This document shows positions 45,424-54,026 of a stretch of DNA of 64,000 nt, one piece after another. The notes beneath the pieces are model-generated. The model made no database searches, was not told where the DNA came from, and worked only from the letters and a program-made list of their open reading frames with translations. The stretch is from Cognaticolwellia mytili. GTDB taxonomy: Bacteria; Pseudomonadota; Gammaproteobacteria; Enterobacterales; Alteromonadaceae. The stretch's first letter is position 1, and every line of letters starts with the position of its first letter. The stretch lies in assembly GCF_002104475.1 (NCBI RefSeq), contig NZ_NBOF01000002.1, positions 186,001-250,000 on the forward strand. Direction: 5' to 3'. The position numbers and the translations under genes are program-made.

Positions 45424-47331
45424 CTAAAACACCTTTTTACGATAAGCACTTTTAGTCTGCAAAAGTTGCTTGTCTGCTGCTTTTAGCAGCTCAATAAAGT
45501 TATCGTAATTTTCTTGTTCGTAGGTAGCAACACCACTACTGACGGTTATCGATGATACAGCTCCGATTTCCCATGTTGCATTTTCAACTTCCTTTCTAAT
45601 CTCCCTAGCGATATCAATAGCTTTATCGTATTTAGTATTGGGCAGCAAAGCAATAAACTTACCACTACTTAAGCGTCCAAAAGCATCTTTATTTCGTATT
45701 TTATCCTGCCCATATTTAGCCACATTTTGCAAAACAACATCACCAACTTGGTGACCAAACTGCTCATTAATCGTCATAAATGAATCAATATCAATAATAC
45801 AAACACTAAATGCTTGCCGCTGAATTTTGGCCTCACCAAAGTTTAATTGAGCAATTTTCAGTATATGCTGACGGTTAACCACTCCGGTTAAATGATCAAT
45901 TTTTGCAGTCATAATTAAGATTTTTTGCCCCTTAATAATACGATGTAAAAACCAAGCAAGCACTAAAATACAAATAGCGAGCAAAGCTGCTAATACTTTA
46001 CGATTATTGGCTTCTTGCGTTAATTGCTGTAATTGATAATTTTGTAAATGTTGCTTTTGCTTAAGAATGTCTTTTTGTCTTGCTGCCGCTTCACTTTCGA
46101 ACTTTAGCCTCAGTTCGTCAACTTCTGAAGTATCACGTGTTTCTTTATAAGTAATGTACTTTACAAAATATCGCTCTTGAATACTTCTAGCTTGCTTGTG
46201 TTGGCCTAAGGCATAATACAGTTTAGTTTTTAATGACAATATATTAAGCTCGCTAGTGTCATAAATGCTATCAGCTTTTAGTTCAAACAATTCCTGTGCT
46301 TGCTCAATATTTATTAGCGCTTCGTCAGGTCGTGCCAACTTTTCTAATATGTAAGCCTTATCAATAAGGTACTGTAGTTTCACAAAATGCTGCTCGACTT
46401 CTTTAACATATTTCCCTGCAAGTACTATATAACGATAAGCACTTTCAATATCAGCATCTTTTTTATTAAGTAACGCCCAAGAAAAACCTCGATAAACACC
46501 AAAAATGAATTCATTACTGGTATTAGGCTGAATTTCACTTTCTAAAGTTTTATATACTTCGATAGCTTCTTCATAGCGTTTTTGATTCGAATGATTAATA
46601 GCAACATTATGTAAGCTGTTTAGCGCATAGTTATGCTTTCCTGCTTGCTTATAATGATGGTAAGATTTTTGAAAAAGTGTATTAGCTTGAGCTGCCTCAT
46701 TTAAATTGCCGTATAAAATACCAAGTTCACTGGCAATATCTCCTAACAACGCATCATCTTCAATACTATTAGCTAGCTGTAGTGCCTGATTAAGAACAAT
46801 TAATGATTGTTTATAATCTTTGCGTAGATAGTATATTGCACCAATATTCATCAAGCCTCGAGCAATAAACTCTTGATTACCCATTGAACGGGCAACATCT
46901 AAGCCATTTTGATAAAGCTGCAAAGCGCCTTCTATATCCCCCAAACTCTCATGTGCAAAGCCTTTAGTAAAAGCAAGCTCTGCAATAAAAATGCTCGGGC
47001 TGTTCATTATTTTAGCAAGTTTTAAACCTATTTTTGCTGATGCTTTGCTCAAACTATAAAGCGATTGATCACCATATGCTTCAGATTGAATGCGGTAGTA
47101 ATTTACCTGGCTGGCGATTGCTTGGGAAGTGACATCATTTTGGTATAAATTGAGTAACTGTAATGCGGCGTTCGGATCGATATCGATGAGCAGTTCAGCT
47201 TTTTTTATGGAAATATCAAAGTCACTCTCAGCCATAGACTGTAAAGCAATTGATTTACAAGATATTAACAATAAAACTGTGAAAATTAGGCTATAATTTT
47301 GAACGGTTAATTTAAAAAAAACTTTTAACAA
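45424..47331 (-). CDS. TPR membrane protein with degenerate GGDEF domain (first of pair)
   Basis: 635 residues: an N-terminal signal segment, about seven TPR repeats (for example ARGLMNIGAIYYLRKDYKQS, then ASELGILYGNLNEAAQANTL), a coiled coil, a membrane helix (VLAALLAICILVLAWFL), and a C-terminal GGDEF domain (DHLTGVVNRQ...IIDIDSFMTINEQFGH). The signature is SSGKF, not GGDEF, but the I-site RNKD sits at the canonical five-residue distance. I place the start at TTG 47331, which has GGAG eight bases upstream; the longest frame begins 12 codons earlier, also at TTG. Probably a periplasmic sensor with c-di-GMP-binding output. Confidence 0.85.
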   Translation of the reverse strand: MLKVFFKLTVQNYSLIFTVLLLISCKSIALQSMAESDFDISIKKAELLIDIDPNAALQLLNLYQNDVTSQAIASQVNYYRIQSEAYGDQSLYSLSKASAKIGLKLAKIMNSPSIFIAELAFTKGFAHESLGDIEGALQLYQNGLDVARSMGNQEFIARGLMNIGAIYYLRKDYKQSLIVLNQALQLANSIEDDALLGDIASELGILYGNLNEAAQANTLFQKSYHHYKQAGKHNYALNSLHNVAINHSNQKRYEEAIEVYKTLESEIQPNTSNEFIFGVYRGFSWALLNKKDADIESAYRYIVLAGKYVKEVEQHFVKLQYLIDKAYILEKLARPDEALINIEQAQELFELKADSIYDTSELNILSLKTKLYYALGQHKQARSIQERYFVKYITYKETRDTSEVDELRLKFESEAAARQKDILKQKQHLQNYQLQQLTQEANNRKVLAALLAICILVLAWFLHRIIKGQKILIMTAKIDHLTGVVNRQHILKIAQLNFGEAKIQRQAFSVCIIDIDSFMTINEQFGHQVGDVVLQNVAKYGQDKIRNKDAFGRLSSGKFIALLPNTKYDKAIDIAREIRKEVENATWEIGAVSSITVSSGVATYEQENYDNFIELLKAADKQLLQTKSAYRKKVF

Positions 47332-47460
47332 ATGCCGCGCTCCAGAAACTATAGCGATTTTATGCAACTGACAGTATAAAACGAATTTGCATAAATAATA
47401 AACTGTTATTTTTAATAGAATTATCCATAACTTTAACGAACTAGATGTTTAACAAAGAAG

Positions 47461-47868
47461 TTATTTTTCTTCGACATGCCAATAACTTGCTTCAATATTG
47501 TTTCCTTCTAAGTCAGTAATGAAGCAACCATAGTATGGCTCACCATATTCAGGCCTTATGCCAGGAGCACCATTACATTGGCCACCTAAAGATAACGCCA
47601 TTTGATAAAATTCGTCTACTTGCTGCCGACTTAACGCGACAAAGCCAAAGTGAACACCGTTACCACTATTTGCCGGCGCTTGATTAAAAGGTCGTTGCAG
47701 CCAAAATTCAGGATAACCTTTGCCATAAGCGACAGCATGCTCGTATTCACTTACTAGCTCTATCGCTAATATTTTTAATACTGGCGTATAAAAGGCTTTT
47801 GCCTTTGCCAAGTTATTGATGCCAATTGAGGCATGGCAAATACTACGCAACTCACGATGTTCAATCAT
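47461..47868 (-). CDS. VOC-family (glyoxalase/bleomycin resistance fold) protein
   Basis: A 135-residue single VOC module: CHASIGINNLAKAKAFYTPVL at the start, a mid GVHFGFVAL, and DLEGNNIEASYW at the end, giving the paired beta-alpha-beta-beta-beta repeats and likely metal ligands His and Glu. VOC proteins range from glyoxalases to dioxygenases and drug-binding proteins; the substrate is not inferable. The ATG at 47868 has AGGAAT upstream. It lies only about 20 bases after the parE terminator, so expression may depend on readthrough or an unseen promoter. Confidence 0.82.
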   Translation of the reverse strand: MIEHRELRSICHASIGINNLAKAKAFYTPVLKILAIELVSEYEHAVAYGKGYPEFWLQRPFNQAPANSGNGVHFGFVALSRQQVDEFYQMALSLGGQCNGAPGIRPEYGEPYYGCFITDLEGNNIEASYWHVEEK

Positions 47869-47888
47869 AATATTCCTATTGTGAAAAT

Positions 47889-47922
47889 AAAAAAGGTATA
47901 GCAAATAAGTCTATACCTTTTT
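47889..47922 (-). terminator. Rho-independent terminator between parE and the VOC gene
   Basis: AAAAAGGTATA and TATACCTTTTT arms with A/T runs on both sides. A second perfect hairpin (TTAACTGATTA 47941-47951 / TAATCAGTTAA 47963-47973) lies between it and the parE stop. Confidence 0.8.
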
Positions 47923-47991
47923 AAATCAACGTTGCTTTTATTAACTGATTATTTAATGTCAATAATCAGTTAATAAAAATGACTTGAACTA

Positions 47992-49881
47992 CTATTCTAG
48001 TTCAACTAAATCACCTTTTGCTTGTAGCCATGTTTTGCGATCGCCACTGCGCTTCTTCGATAAAAGCATGTCCATTAATTCCATAGTTTCCGAGTGCTCA
48101 TCAACTGTTAATTGCACTAAACGACGAGTATTAGGGTCCATAGTGGTTTCACGCAATTGTAATGGGTTCATTTCACCCAAACCTTTAAAGCGCTGAACAT
48201 TGACTTTACCGCGTTTTTTCTCCGCTTCGATACGATCTAAAATCCCATCTTTTTCATCTTCATCTAAAGCGTAGAAGACCTCTTTACCAACATCAATACG
48301 ATATAAAGGCGGCATAGCAACATATACATGGCCCGCTTGTACTAAAGGTAAAAAGTGCTGAGTAAACAATGCGCACAGTAATGTCGCAATATGAAGACCA
48401 TCAGAGTCGGCATCAGCAAGAATACATATTTTACCGTAACGTAAACCCGATAAGTCTTCGGTGTCAGGGTCAATACCTAATGCCACTGAAATATCATGTA
48501 CTTCTTGTGAAGCAAGTATTTGCCCTGATTCAACTTCCCAGGTATTTAGTATTTTACCTCGCAGCGGCATAATCGCCTGTATTTCGCGGTCTCGTGCTTG
48601 TTTAGCACTACCACCTGCCGAGTCACCCTCAACCAAAAATAATTCAGTACGAGCAATGTCTTGGCTGCCACAATCGGTTAACTTCCCAGGTAAAGCAGGC
48701 CCCTGCGTCACTTTTTTACGAATGATTTTCTTACTCGCACGTAATCGACGTTGGGCATTAGAAATACAAAAATCAGCTAAGGCTTCTGCAATTTCTGTAT
48801 GTTCATTTAACCAAAGGCTAAATGCATCTTTAACAACACCGGTAACAAATGCTGCACACTGACGAGACGATAACCGCTCTTTTGTTTGCCCAGCGAATTG
48901 CGGGTCTTCCATTTTTACTGACAAAATATAAGAACATTTATCCCAAATATCGTCAGGGGTTAACTTAACGCCGCGAGGCACTAAATTCCTAAATTCACAG
49001 AATTCACGCATAGACTCAAGCAAGCCTTGGCGCATGCCATTAACATGGGTGCCACCTTGAATTGTTGGGATCAAGTTTACGTAACTTTCACCGACTGACT
49101 CCCCCCCCTCTGGCAACCAAGTAACGGCCCAATCCGCCGCTTCGTGTTGTGAAGTAAAGCTGCCAACAAAAGGTTCTTCAGGTAAGCTTTCAAAGCTTTT
49201 AACGGACTCTTTTAAATAATCGACTAAACCGTCTTCATAACACCATTGATGTTTCGCATCATCATTTTTGTCATGAAACTTTATGGTTAAACCAGGGCAC
49301 AAAACCGCTTTTGCTTTTAGTAAATGTACTAAACGACGAGCAGAAAAATTAGCGGAATCAAAATAGCTAGCATCCGGCCAAAATTTCACTCTAGTACCAG
49401 TATTTCTGCGACCAACAACACCTGTTTCTCTTAACTCTTCAACTTTATGACCATTTTCAAAAGCCATTTCATAGACTTTGCTGTCACGTCGAACCGCAAC
49501 ATCGACACGTGTTGATAAGGCGTTCACAACGGAAATACCTACACCGTGCAAACCACCTGAAAATTGATAGTTTTTATTAGAAAACTTACCGCCGGCATGT
49601 AATTTACAAAATATCAGCTCAACACCAGAAACCCCTTCTTCAGGGTGAATATCAATTGGCATTCCTCGACCATCATCAATAACTTCTAGTGACTGGTCTT
49701 TATCAAGAATAACGGTGATATTTTGTGCATGCCCGGCAAGTGCTTCATCGACAGAGTTATCAATGACTTCTTGACCTAAATGGTTAGGGCGATTGGTATC
49801 TGTATACATACCCGGACGATGACGTACCGGATCTAAGCCACTGAGAACTTCAATGGAGTCGGAGTTATATTGTTCGCTCAT
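47992..49881 (-). CDS. parE: topoisomerase IV subunit B
   Basis: ParE is the ATPase subunit of topoisomerase IV. The 629 residues contain the GHKL ATP site (VIDNSVDEALAGHA, DDGRGMPIDIH, GGLHGVGISVVNALS), the transducer lysine region (QTKERLSSR), and the TOPRIM domain (FLVEGDSAGGSAKQAR, LADADSDGLHI). The C-terminal FKGLGEMNPLQLRETTMDP is typical. The length fits ParE and not the longer GyrB. It ends the conserved run nudF-yqiB-cpdA-yqiA-parE. Confidence 0.97.
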   Translation of the reverse strand: MSEQYNSDSIEVLSGLDPVRHRPGMYTDTNRPNHLGQEVIDNSVDEALAGHAQNITVILDKDQSLEVIDDGRGMPIDIHPEEGVSGVELIFCKLHAGGKFSNKNYQFSGGLHGVGISVVNALSTRVDVAVRRDSKVYEMAFENGHKVEELRETGVVGRRNTGTRVKFWPDASYFDSANFSARRLVHLLKAKAVLCPGLTIKFHDKNDDAKHQWCYEDGLVDYLKESVKSFESLPEEPFVGSFTSQHEAADWAVTWLPEGGESVGESYVNLIPTIQGGTHVNGMRQGLLESMREFCEFRNLVPRGVKLTPDDIWDKCSYILSVKMEDPQFAGQTKERLSSRQCAAFVTGVVKDAFSLWLNEHTEIAEALADFCISNAQRRLRASKKIIRKKVTQGPALPGKLTDCGSQDIARTELFLVEGDSAGGSAKQARDREIQAIMPLRGKILNTWEVESGQILASQEVHDISVALGIDPDTEDLSGLRYGKICILADADSDGLHIATLLCALFTQHFLPLVQAGHVYVAMPPLYRIDVGKEVFYALDEDEKDGILDRIEAEKKRGKVNVQRFKGLGEMNPLQLRETTMDPNTRRLVQLTVDEHSETMELMDMLLSKKRSGDRKTWLQAKGDLVELE

Positions 49882-49905
49882 TTAATTGTTCTAATCATTA
49901 TTAAT

Positions 49906-50484
49906 CTATTTCGATTCTAAATTAAAAAATACTGCAATTTCAGGAAGCATAGTTTCATAGTCGATAAAACTATGATCGCCCCCTTTCTGCACTACCAATT
50001 GGCAATGCTGGTATTTTTCAACGGCTTGTTGGTAATCTAACACTTCATCGCCAGTTTGTACCATGACCAAGTAATTATTTTTAGAAATATTTTCTTGTTC
50101 AAGCAACTGTAAATCGACAATGTGTTGCCCCTTTACCTGATAACACTCCTGTGTATAAGGATTTATTTGTTCTCCGATAATGTCACTGAGTAATTCATAT
50201 GGCTTTACTGCAGGATTAATAAGCACCGCCTGTACTTTATATTTCTCAGCCAAATAAGTTGAAAAATATCCGCCTAATGACGAGCCCATGATTAGCCATG
50301 TACTGTTTTCATTACTACCAATTATCGCTTCTAATTGCGCAATGGCAGCATTAGGTGAGGACAATAACTGCGGAAAATGCACCTTCACATTTGAATGATG
50401 CTTTGCAAAATATGCATTAGTCTGTTTTGCTTTCATCGACTGCGGTGATGAATTAAAGCCATGAATATATAATAAGTTTACCAT
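49906..50484 (-). CDS. yqiA: YqiA-family esterase
   Basis: An alpha/beta-hydrolase of 192 residues. It has the YqiA N-terminus (VNLLYIHGFNSSPQSMKA), the nucleophile elbow GSSLGG near residue 80, and the terminal catalytic histidine in GGDHSF. Family members hydrolyse short acyl esters in vitro; the natural substrate is unknown. I place the start at the ATG at 50484, ten bases after AAGGA. An ATG at 50493 has the ribosome site too close. It lies 24 bases before parE, the same order as in E. coli. Confidence 0.9.
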   Translation of the reverse strand: MVNLLYIHGFNSSPQSMKAKQTNAYFAKHHSNVKVHFPQLLSSPNAAIAQLEAIIGSNENSTWLIMGSSLGGYFSTYLAEKYKVQAVLINPAVKPYELLSDIIGEQINPYTQECYQVKGQHIVDLQLLEQENISKNNYLVMVQTGDEVLDYQQAVEKYQHCQLVVQKGGDHSFIDYETMLPEIAVFFNLESK

Positions 50485-50507
50485 GAGTAGCATGTCCTTC
50501 GCGGCAG

Positions 50508-51263
50508 TTAAATAAAAGTAACATCAGTAAATAATTGCTTATCTGCTTTTAAAATGAATTGACGAAAACCAGGGCCTTGATTATTTTTAGCAACAGTGGC
50601 ACTTGTAACATCAAACTGAATAGACGTTGCAGGGCAACTATATAAATTCACTATTCTTTTTGTCAATGCCATGGGTAAAGTCAGCGCTTGATGAATATGA
50701 CCACAGCCAACGGCAGCAATAGAAGGAAAAGCATCAAGAAAGTCACAAAATTGCTGCTGATTATTCAAACCGTGCTGATCAATAAAAAAACCAGCATCAA
50801 CGGGGTGGTGATGCATTAACAATAACTGCGACTTTTTAGCATTGATAGCATTAGCAACTTGACTAAATTGTTGTTGAGTTACCTCACCCGCAGGCGTGTC
50901 GCTTTTGCTCTCTATTAGCAGTATTTGCCAATGCTTTGTTTCAATAACGTTTTCTTGGCAAAAAGGCGCTGACGCTAAATGATGATTTAATAACTTTGGC
51001 TCATCATGATTTCCTGCTAAATAGTAAACAGGCGTTATTATTTCGCATGCGTTAAACGCTTGTACAAAAAGTTGATAAGAAGCATCGGTATGATCTTGCG
51101 TTAAATCACCAGTGAATACGATGATATCAACATGGGGTAATTGCTTTATATTTTGCAATACCTTAATTAAATTTTGATAAACATTAGTGTCGTGGTGTAG
51201 CCCTGACGTATCAGCAAATAAGTGGCTGTCACTTATTTGTACGACGATAAATTCTTTTGACAT
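50508..51263 (-). CDS. cpdA: CpdA, 3',5'-cyclic-AMP phosphodiesterase
   Basis: CpdA hydrolyses cAMP to AMP and so damps CRP signalling. The 251 residues have the metallophosphatase motifs QISDSHLF (D-x-H), VFTGDLTQDH (GDxxxD), LAGNHDEP (GNHD), LLMHHHPVDAG and GCGHIH. The start at the ATG at 51263 gives MSKEFIVVQISD; the longer frame would overlap yqiB. It starts 4 bases after the yqiB stop. The position in the nudF-yqiB-cpdA-yqiA-parE cluster confirms the assignment. Confidence 0.93.
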   Translation of the reverse strand: MSKEFIVVQISDSHLFADTSGLHHDTNVYQNLIKVLQNIKQLPHVDIIVFTGDLTQDHTDASYQLFVQAFNACEIITPVYYLAGNHDEPKLLNHHLASAPFCQENVIETKHWQILLIESKSDTPAGEVTQQQFSQVANAINAKKSQLLLMHHHPVDAGFFIDQHGLNNQQQFCDFLDAFPSIAAVGCGHIHQALTLPMALTKRIVNLYSCPATSIQFDVTSATVAKNNQGPGFRQFILKADKQLFTDVTFI

Positions 51264-51267
51264 AAAA

Positions 51268-51726
51268 TTATCTGTTTTTAACTTTACTAACGTGAACTTG
51301 CCCAAGCTGCAAACATAGTTGTAGCCATTCTTTTAAGAAAAAATTTATTTGCTGTTTTTCATCTGGTAAATGCATTTTGTCATTGGGATAATCGTATCTT
51401 GGTTTAATCTGATTCACATCTTGATTACTAATAACTTCTGCCATACGAGCATCATGATATAGGCGTACAACCATTTTAGGTCGAAATAATGACGCTAAAT
51501 TATAACCATTAATATTGGCTTCTTGGTTGATAGTCAGCAACGTTGTATAACGTGTGACTTCATTAATCACCACCCGGTAACTTAAAAAATCAGAAATAAA
51601 AAAACAACGCTCTTCACCAACTTGCTCTTTATCAGCAAGAATACGTAACAACAACATATAATTAATATCGCATAGTGACATTAATGTTGGTAAATGGGGA
51701 CGATATTTTTTAATGGCAACTGACAT
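51268..51726 (-). CDS. yqiB: YqiB (DUF1249) family protein
   Basis: A 152-residue soluble protein of the DUF1249 family: YRPHLPTLMSLCDINYMLLLRIL at the N-terminus, VTRYTTLL and the central RLYHDARMAEVI, ending in LNEWL-type text (FFLKEWLQLCLQLG). The biochemical function is unknown; the gene is almost always found between nudF and cpdA, as here. It begins 13 bases after the nudF stop and ends 4 bases before cpdA, so it is part of the same operon. Confidence 0.92.
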   Translation of the reverse strand: MSVAIKKYRPHLPTLMSLCDINYMLLLRILADKEQVGEERCFFISDFLSYRVVINEVTRYTTLLTINQEANINGYNLASLFRPKMVVRLYHDARMAEVISNQDVNQIKPRYDYPNDKMHLPDEKQQINFFLKEWLQLCLQLGQVHVSKVKNR

Positions 51727-51739
51727 TTTATGCTAACTT

Positions 51740-52363
51740 TTACTTCAATTTATCAATATTAAGTTGTAACCATTGTAACGCAATAATGGTAGCAGCATTG
51801 GTGATTTTTCCACTTTCTAATAAAGCTAGTGCTTGTTTTCGTGCAACAACGTGCACCAGTATATCTTCACCTTCCTCTTCTAAACCATAAACACCTGAAA
51901 GGTTGCTACTATCAACACTCGCACAATAAAGATGAATACATTCGCTCATGCCACCAGAGCTCGACAGGTAGTTCATAATTTTCGTGACGTTATTAGGTAA
52001 TATTACCAAGTTAGCTTCTTCTTTTGCTTCTCGTATTGCCACTTCAATAGGTTGTTCATTAGTGCCAAACATGCCCGCAATTAATTCCAATTGCCACGGA
52101 CCATGTTCACTGCGAAGTGCTCCAGGGCGAAATTGTTCAATAAGCACAATAGAATCTGTTGCCGGGTCGTAAGGTAATATGGCAACCGCATCGCCTCGCT
52201 CAAATACCTCACGGGTCAATACTTTACTGAAACCTCCCCGGTAAAGTTTATGACGAAATTTATATTCATCAAGTGCGAAAAAACCTTGGTACTTTCTTGT
52301 TTTTTCAATGACCTCGACATCATCAATGTTAAAGCGTAGCAGCGACACTTTTGTTTGCTTCAT
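51740..52363 (-). CDS. nudF: NudF, ADP-ribose pyrophosphatase
   Basis: A Nudix hydrolase that cleaves ADP-ribose to AMP and ribose-5-phosphate. The 207 residues contain the Nudix box GMFGTNEQPIEVAIREAKEE, matching G-x5-E-x7-RE-U-x-EE. The usual glycine after the EE pair is asparagine (EEANL), a small departure that need not affect metal binding. I chose the ATG at 52363, seven bases after AAGGG; a TTG two codons earlier is the longest option. It is the first gene of the nudF-parE operon and divergent from tolC. Confidence 0.92.
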   Translation of the reverse strand: MKQTKVSLLRFNIDDVEVIEKTRKYQGFFALDEYKFRHKLYRGGFSKVLTREVFERGDAVAILPYDPATDSIVLIEQFRPGALRSEHGPWQLELIAGMFGTNEQPIEVAIREAKEEANLVILPNNVTKIMNYLSSSGGMSECIHLYCASVDSSNLSGVYGLEEEGEDILVHVVARKQALALLESGKITNAATIIALQWLQLNIDKLK

Positions 52364-52547
52364 ATGCAAGCCCTTAGTGACTTTGAGAAAAATTGACTAT
52401 GATTTGCTAAGTACACTAGCACTTAACATTTTGTTACACTAGAATACTTCGGTAAACACTTATTTTATTTAGCTAATTCCTTATTCACGATAAGATAGTT
52501 ACAATTAGAGAAATACAAGTAATATCAAATAAATTTATTAGCCAGTT

Positions 52548-52556
52548 TGGTATAAG
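52548..52556 (+). promoter_or_regulatory. candidate extended -10 promoter of tolC
   Basis: TGGTATAAG is an extended -10 about 26 bases before the tolC ATG; no -35 is recognisable. The AT-rich divergent spacer to nudF shows no other clear element. Confidence 0.35.
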
Positions 52557-52582
52557 TTCAATAATAAAGGGATCGCTCCAAC

Positions 52583-53914
52583 ATGAGAAAAACAATAACC
52601 GCACTATTTATTGGCCTTGCCTGTGCTGCAAGTAGCTCTTTAGCTAATGCCGAAGATTTATTATCAGTATATCAGCAAGCACAAGCGAATGATCCGGTTG
52701 TTCTTGGGGCTCATGCGCAATATTTAGCAACCGAAGAAGGTATTGAACAAGCACGTGCAATTTTACTACCTCAGCTTGCTGGTTCAATTTCATACTCCGA
52801 TGGTGAAAGTGAAGATTTTGACAATTTTAATAATGTTATCAGCACAGACATAGAGAATTTTACTTACGGTGCAACATTAAATATGGAACTGTATCGTCAT
52901 TCAACATGGTTGCGGTTAGACAATGCAAAAAAATTAGCGCATCAAAGTGATATTTCCTATCAAGTAGCCAAACAAGATTTAATTGTACGAGTAACCGAAG
53001 CTTACTTTAACGTCCTAAGCGCTAAAGATGATTTAGAGTTCTCAATTGCTGAAAAAGCAGCGATTGAACGTCAACTTGAGCAAACAAAGCAACGATTTTC
53101 TGTTGGCTTAACGGCTATTACTGATGTACATGAAGCACAGGCGCAATATGATAATGCAGTAACTGATGAGATCAGAGCAGAAAATAAAGTCTTTAATTCT
53201 GAAGAAGCCTTACGAGTTATAACCAATATTTATCCTCGTGATTTAAGTATTTTAAACACTGAGCGTTTTGGTACTTCTCGCCCTTCACCTGATAGTGCAA
53301 ATGAATGGCAACAAACTGCTGAAGCGAAAAATTTAGATTTAATTGCTGAGAAAATTAATGTTGATATCGCTAAAGAAAATATCAATATAGCCAAAGCAGG
53401 TCATTATCCGTCACTTGACTTAAATGGTAACTTAAGTTCTGCGGATCGTGACTTCAATAGCGTAAACACTACGGCTCTTGATAGTCATTCAATCGGTGTA
53501 ACACTAACTGTGCCAATTTACTCTGGTGGTGCAATTTCAAGTAGTGTTCGTCAAGCACAAAGTAACTATGTCGTTGCTAGCCAAAACTTAGAGCAATCAC
53601 ACCGTAATGTTGTACGTAATACGCGTAACGCCTACAACACAGTAATTGCTGCTGTTTCTGCTATCAAGTCATTAGAACAAGCAGTAGTCAGTGCTGAAAG
53701 TGCATTAAAAGCAACTGAAGCTGGTTTTGAAGTAGGAACTCGTACTATTGTTGATGTATTGAACAGTACTCGTAATCTTTATAATGCAAAAAGAAATTTA
53801 TCTTCAACACGTTATACTTATATTCAAAATGTACTAGCGCTAAAGCGTGCTGGCGGTACCATTACCGACCAAGATTTAAAAGACATCAACAAAGGTTTGA
53901 TGGCAGTAAAATAA
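52583..53914 (+). CDS. tolC: TolC, outer membrane efflux/secretion channel
   Basis: TolC is the trimeric exit duct for RND efflux pumps and type I secretion. The 443-residue precursor has a signal peptide (ending SLANAED) and the two-fold repeat of helical hairpins and beta strands. First half: LLSVYQQAQANDPVVLGA, VAKQDLIVRVTEAYFNVLSAKDDL, RFSVGLTAITDVHEAQAQYD. Second half: VTLTVPIYSGGAISSSVRQAQ, GFEVGTRTIVDVLNSTRNLYNAKRNL. Divergence from nudF reproduces the E. coli locus. A strong terminator follows. Confidence 0.95.
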   Translation: MRKTITALFIGLACAASSSLANAEDLLSVYQQAQANDPVVLGAHAQYLATEEGIEQARAILLPQLAGSISYSDGESEDFDNFNNVISTDIENFTYGATLNMELYRHSTWLRLDNAKKLAHQSDISYQVAKQDLIVRVTEAYFNVLSAKDDLEFSIAEKAAIERQLEQTKQRFSVGLTAITDVHEAQAQYDNAVTDEIRAENKVFNSEEALRVITNIYPRDLSILNTERFGTSRPSPDSANEWQQTAEAKNLDLIAEKINVDIAKENINIAKAGHYPSLDLNGNLSSADRDFNSVNTTALDSHSIGVTLTVPIYSGGAISSSVRQAQSNYVVASQNLEQSHRNVVRNTRNAYNTVIAAVSAIKSLEQAVVSAESALKATEAGFEVGTRTIVDVLNSTRNLYNAKRNLSSTRYTYIQNVLALKRAGGTITDQDLKDINKGLMAVK

Positions 53915-53970
53915 GTTTCGCAGTGTTACATTCATGACATTTAAAATATTGTGAACGCAAAATAAAATAC

Positions 53971-54002
53971 AAAAAAAGCAGCATTTATGCTGCTTTTTTC
54001 TT
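53971..54002. terminator. bidirectional Rho-independent terminator
   Basis: AAAAAAAGCAGCA and TGCTGCTTTTTT pair around a short TTTA loop between the convergent tolC and hldE genes. Confidence 0.9.
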
Positions 54003-54026
54003 ATCTAAATAAAGCTAGTAATATAA

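Noticed and set aside
44226-47331. active diguanylate cyclases
   Set aside because: Both signature motifs are degenerate (ADAEF, SSGKF), so cyclase activity is not expected.
41748-49881. gyrA/gyrB instead of parC/parE
   Set aside because: Protein lengths are those of ParC and ParE, and the nudF-yqiB-cpdA-yqiA-parE order is diagnostic.
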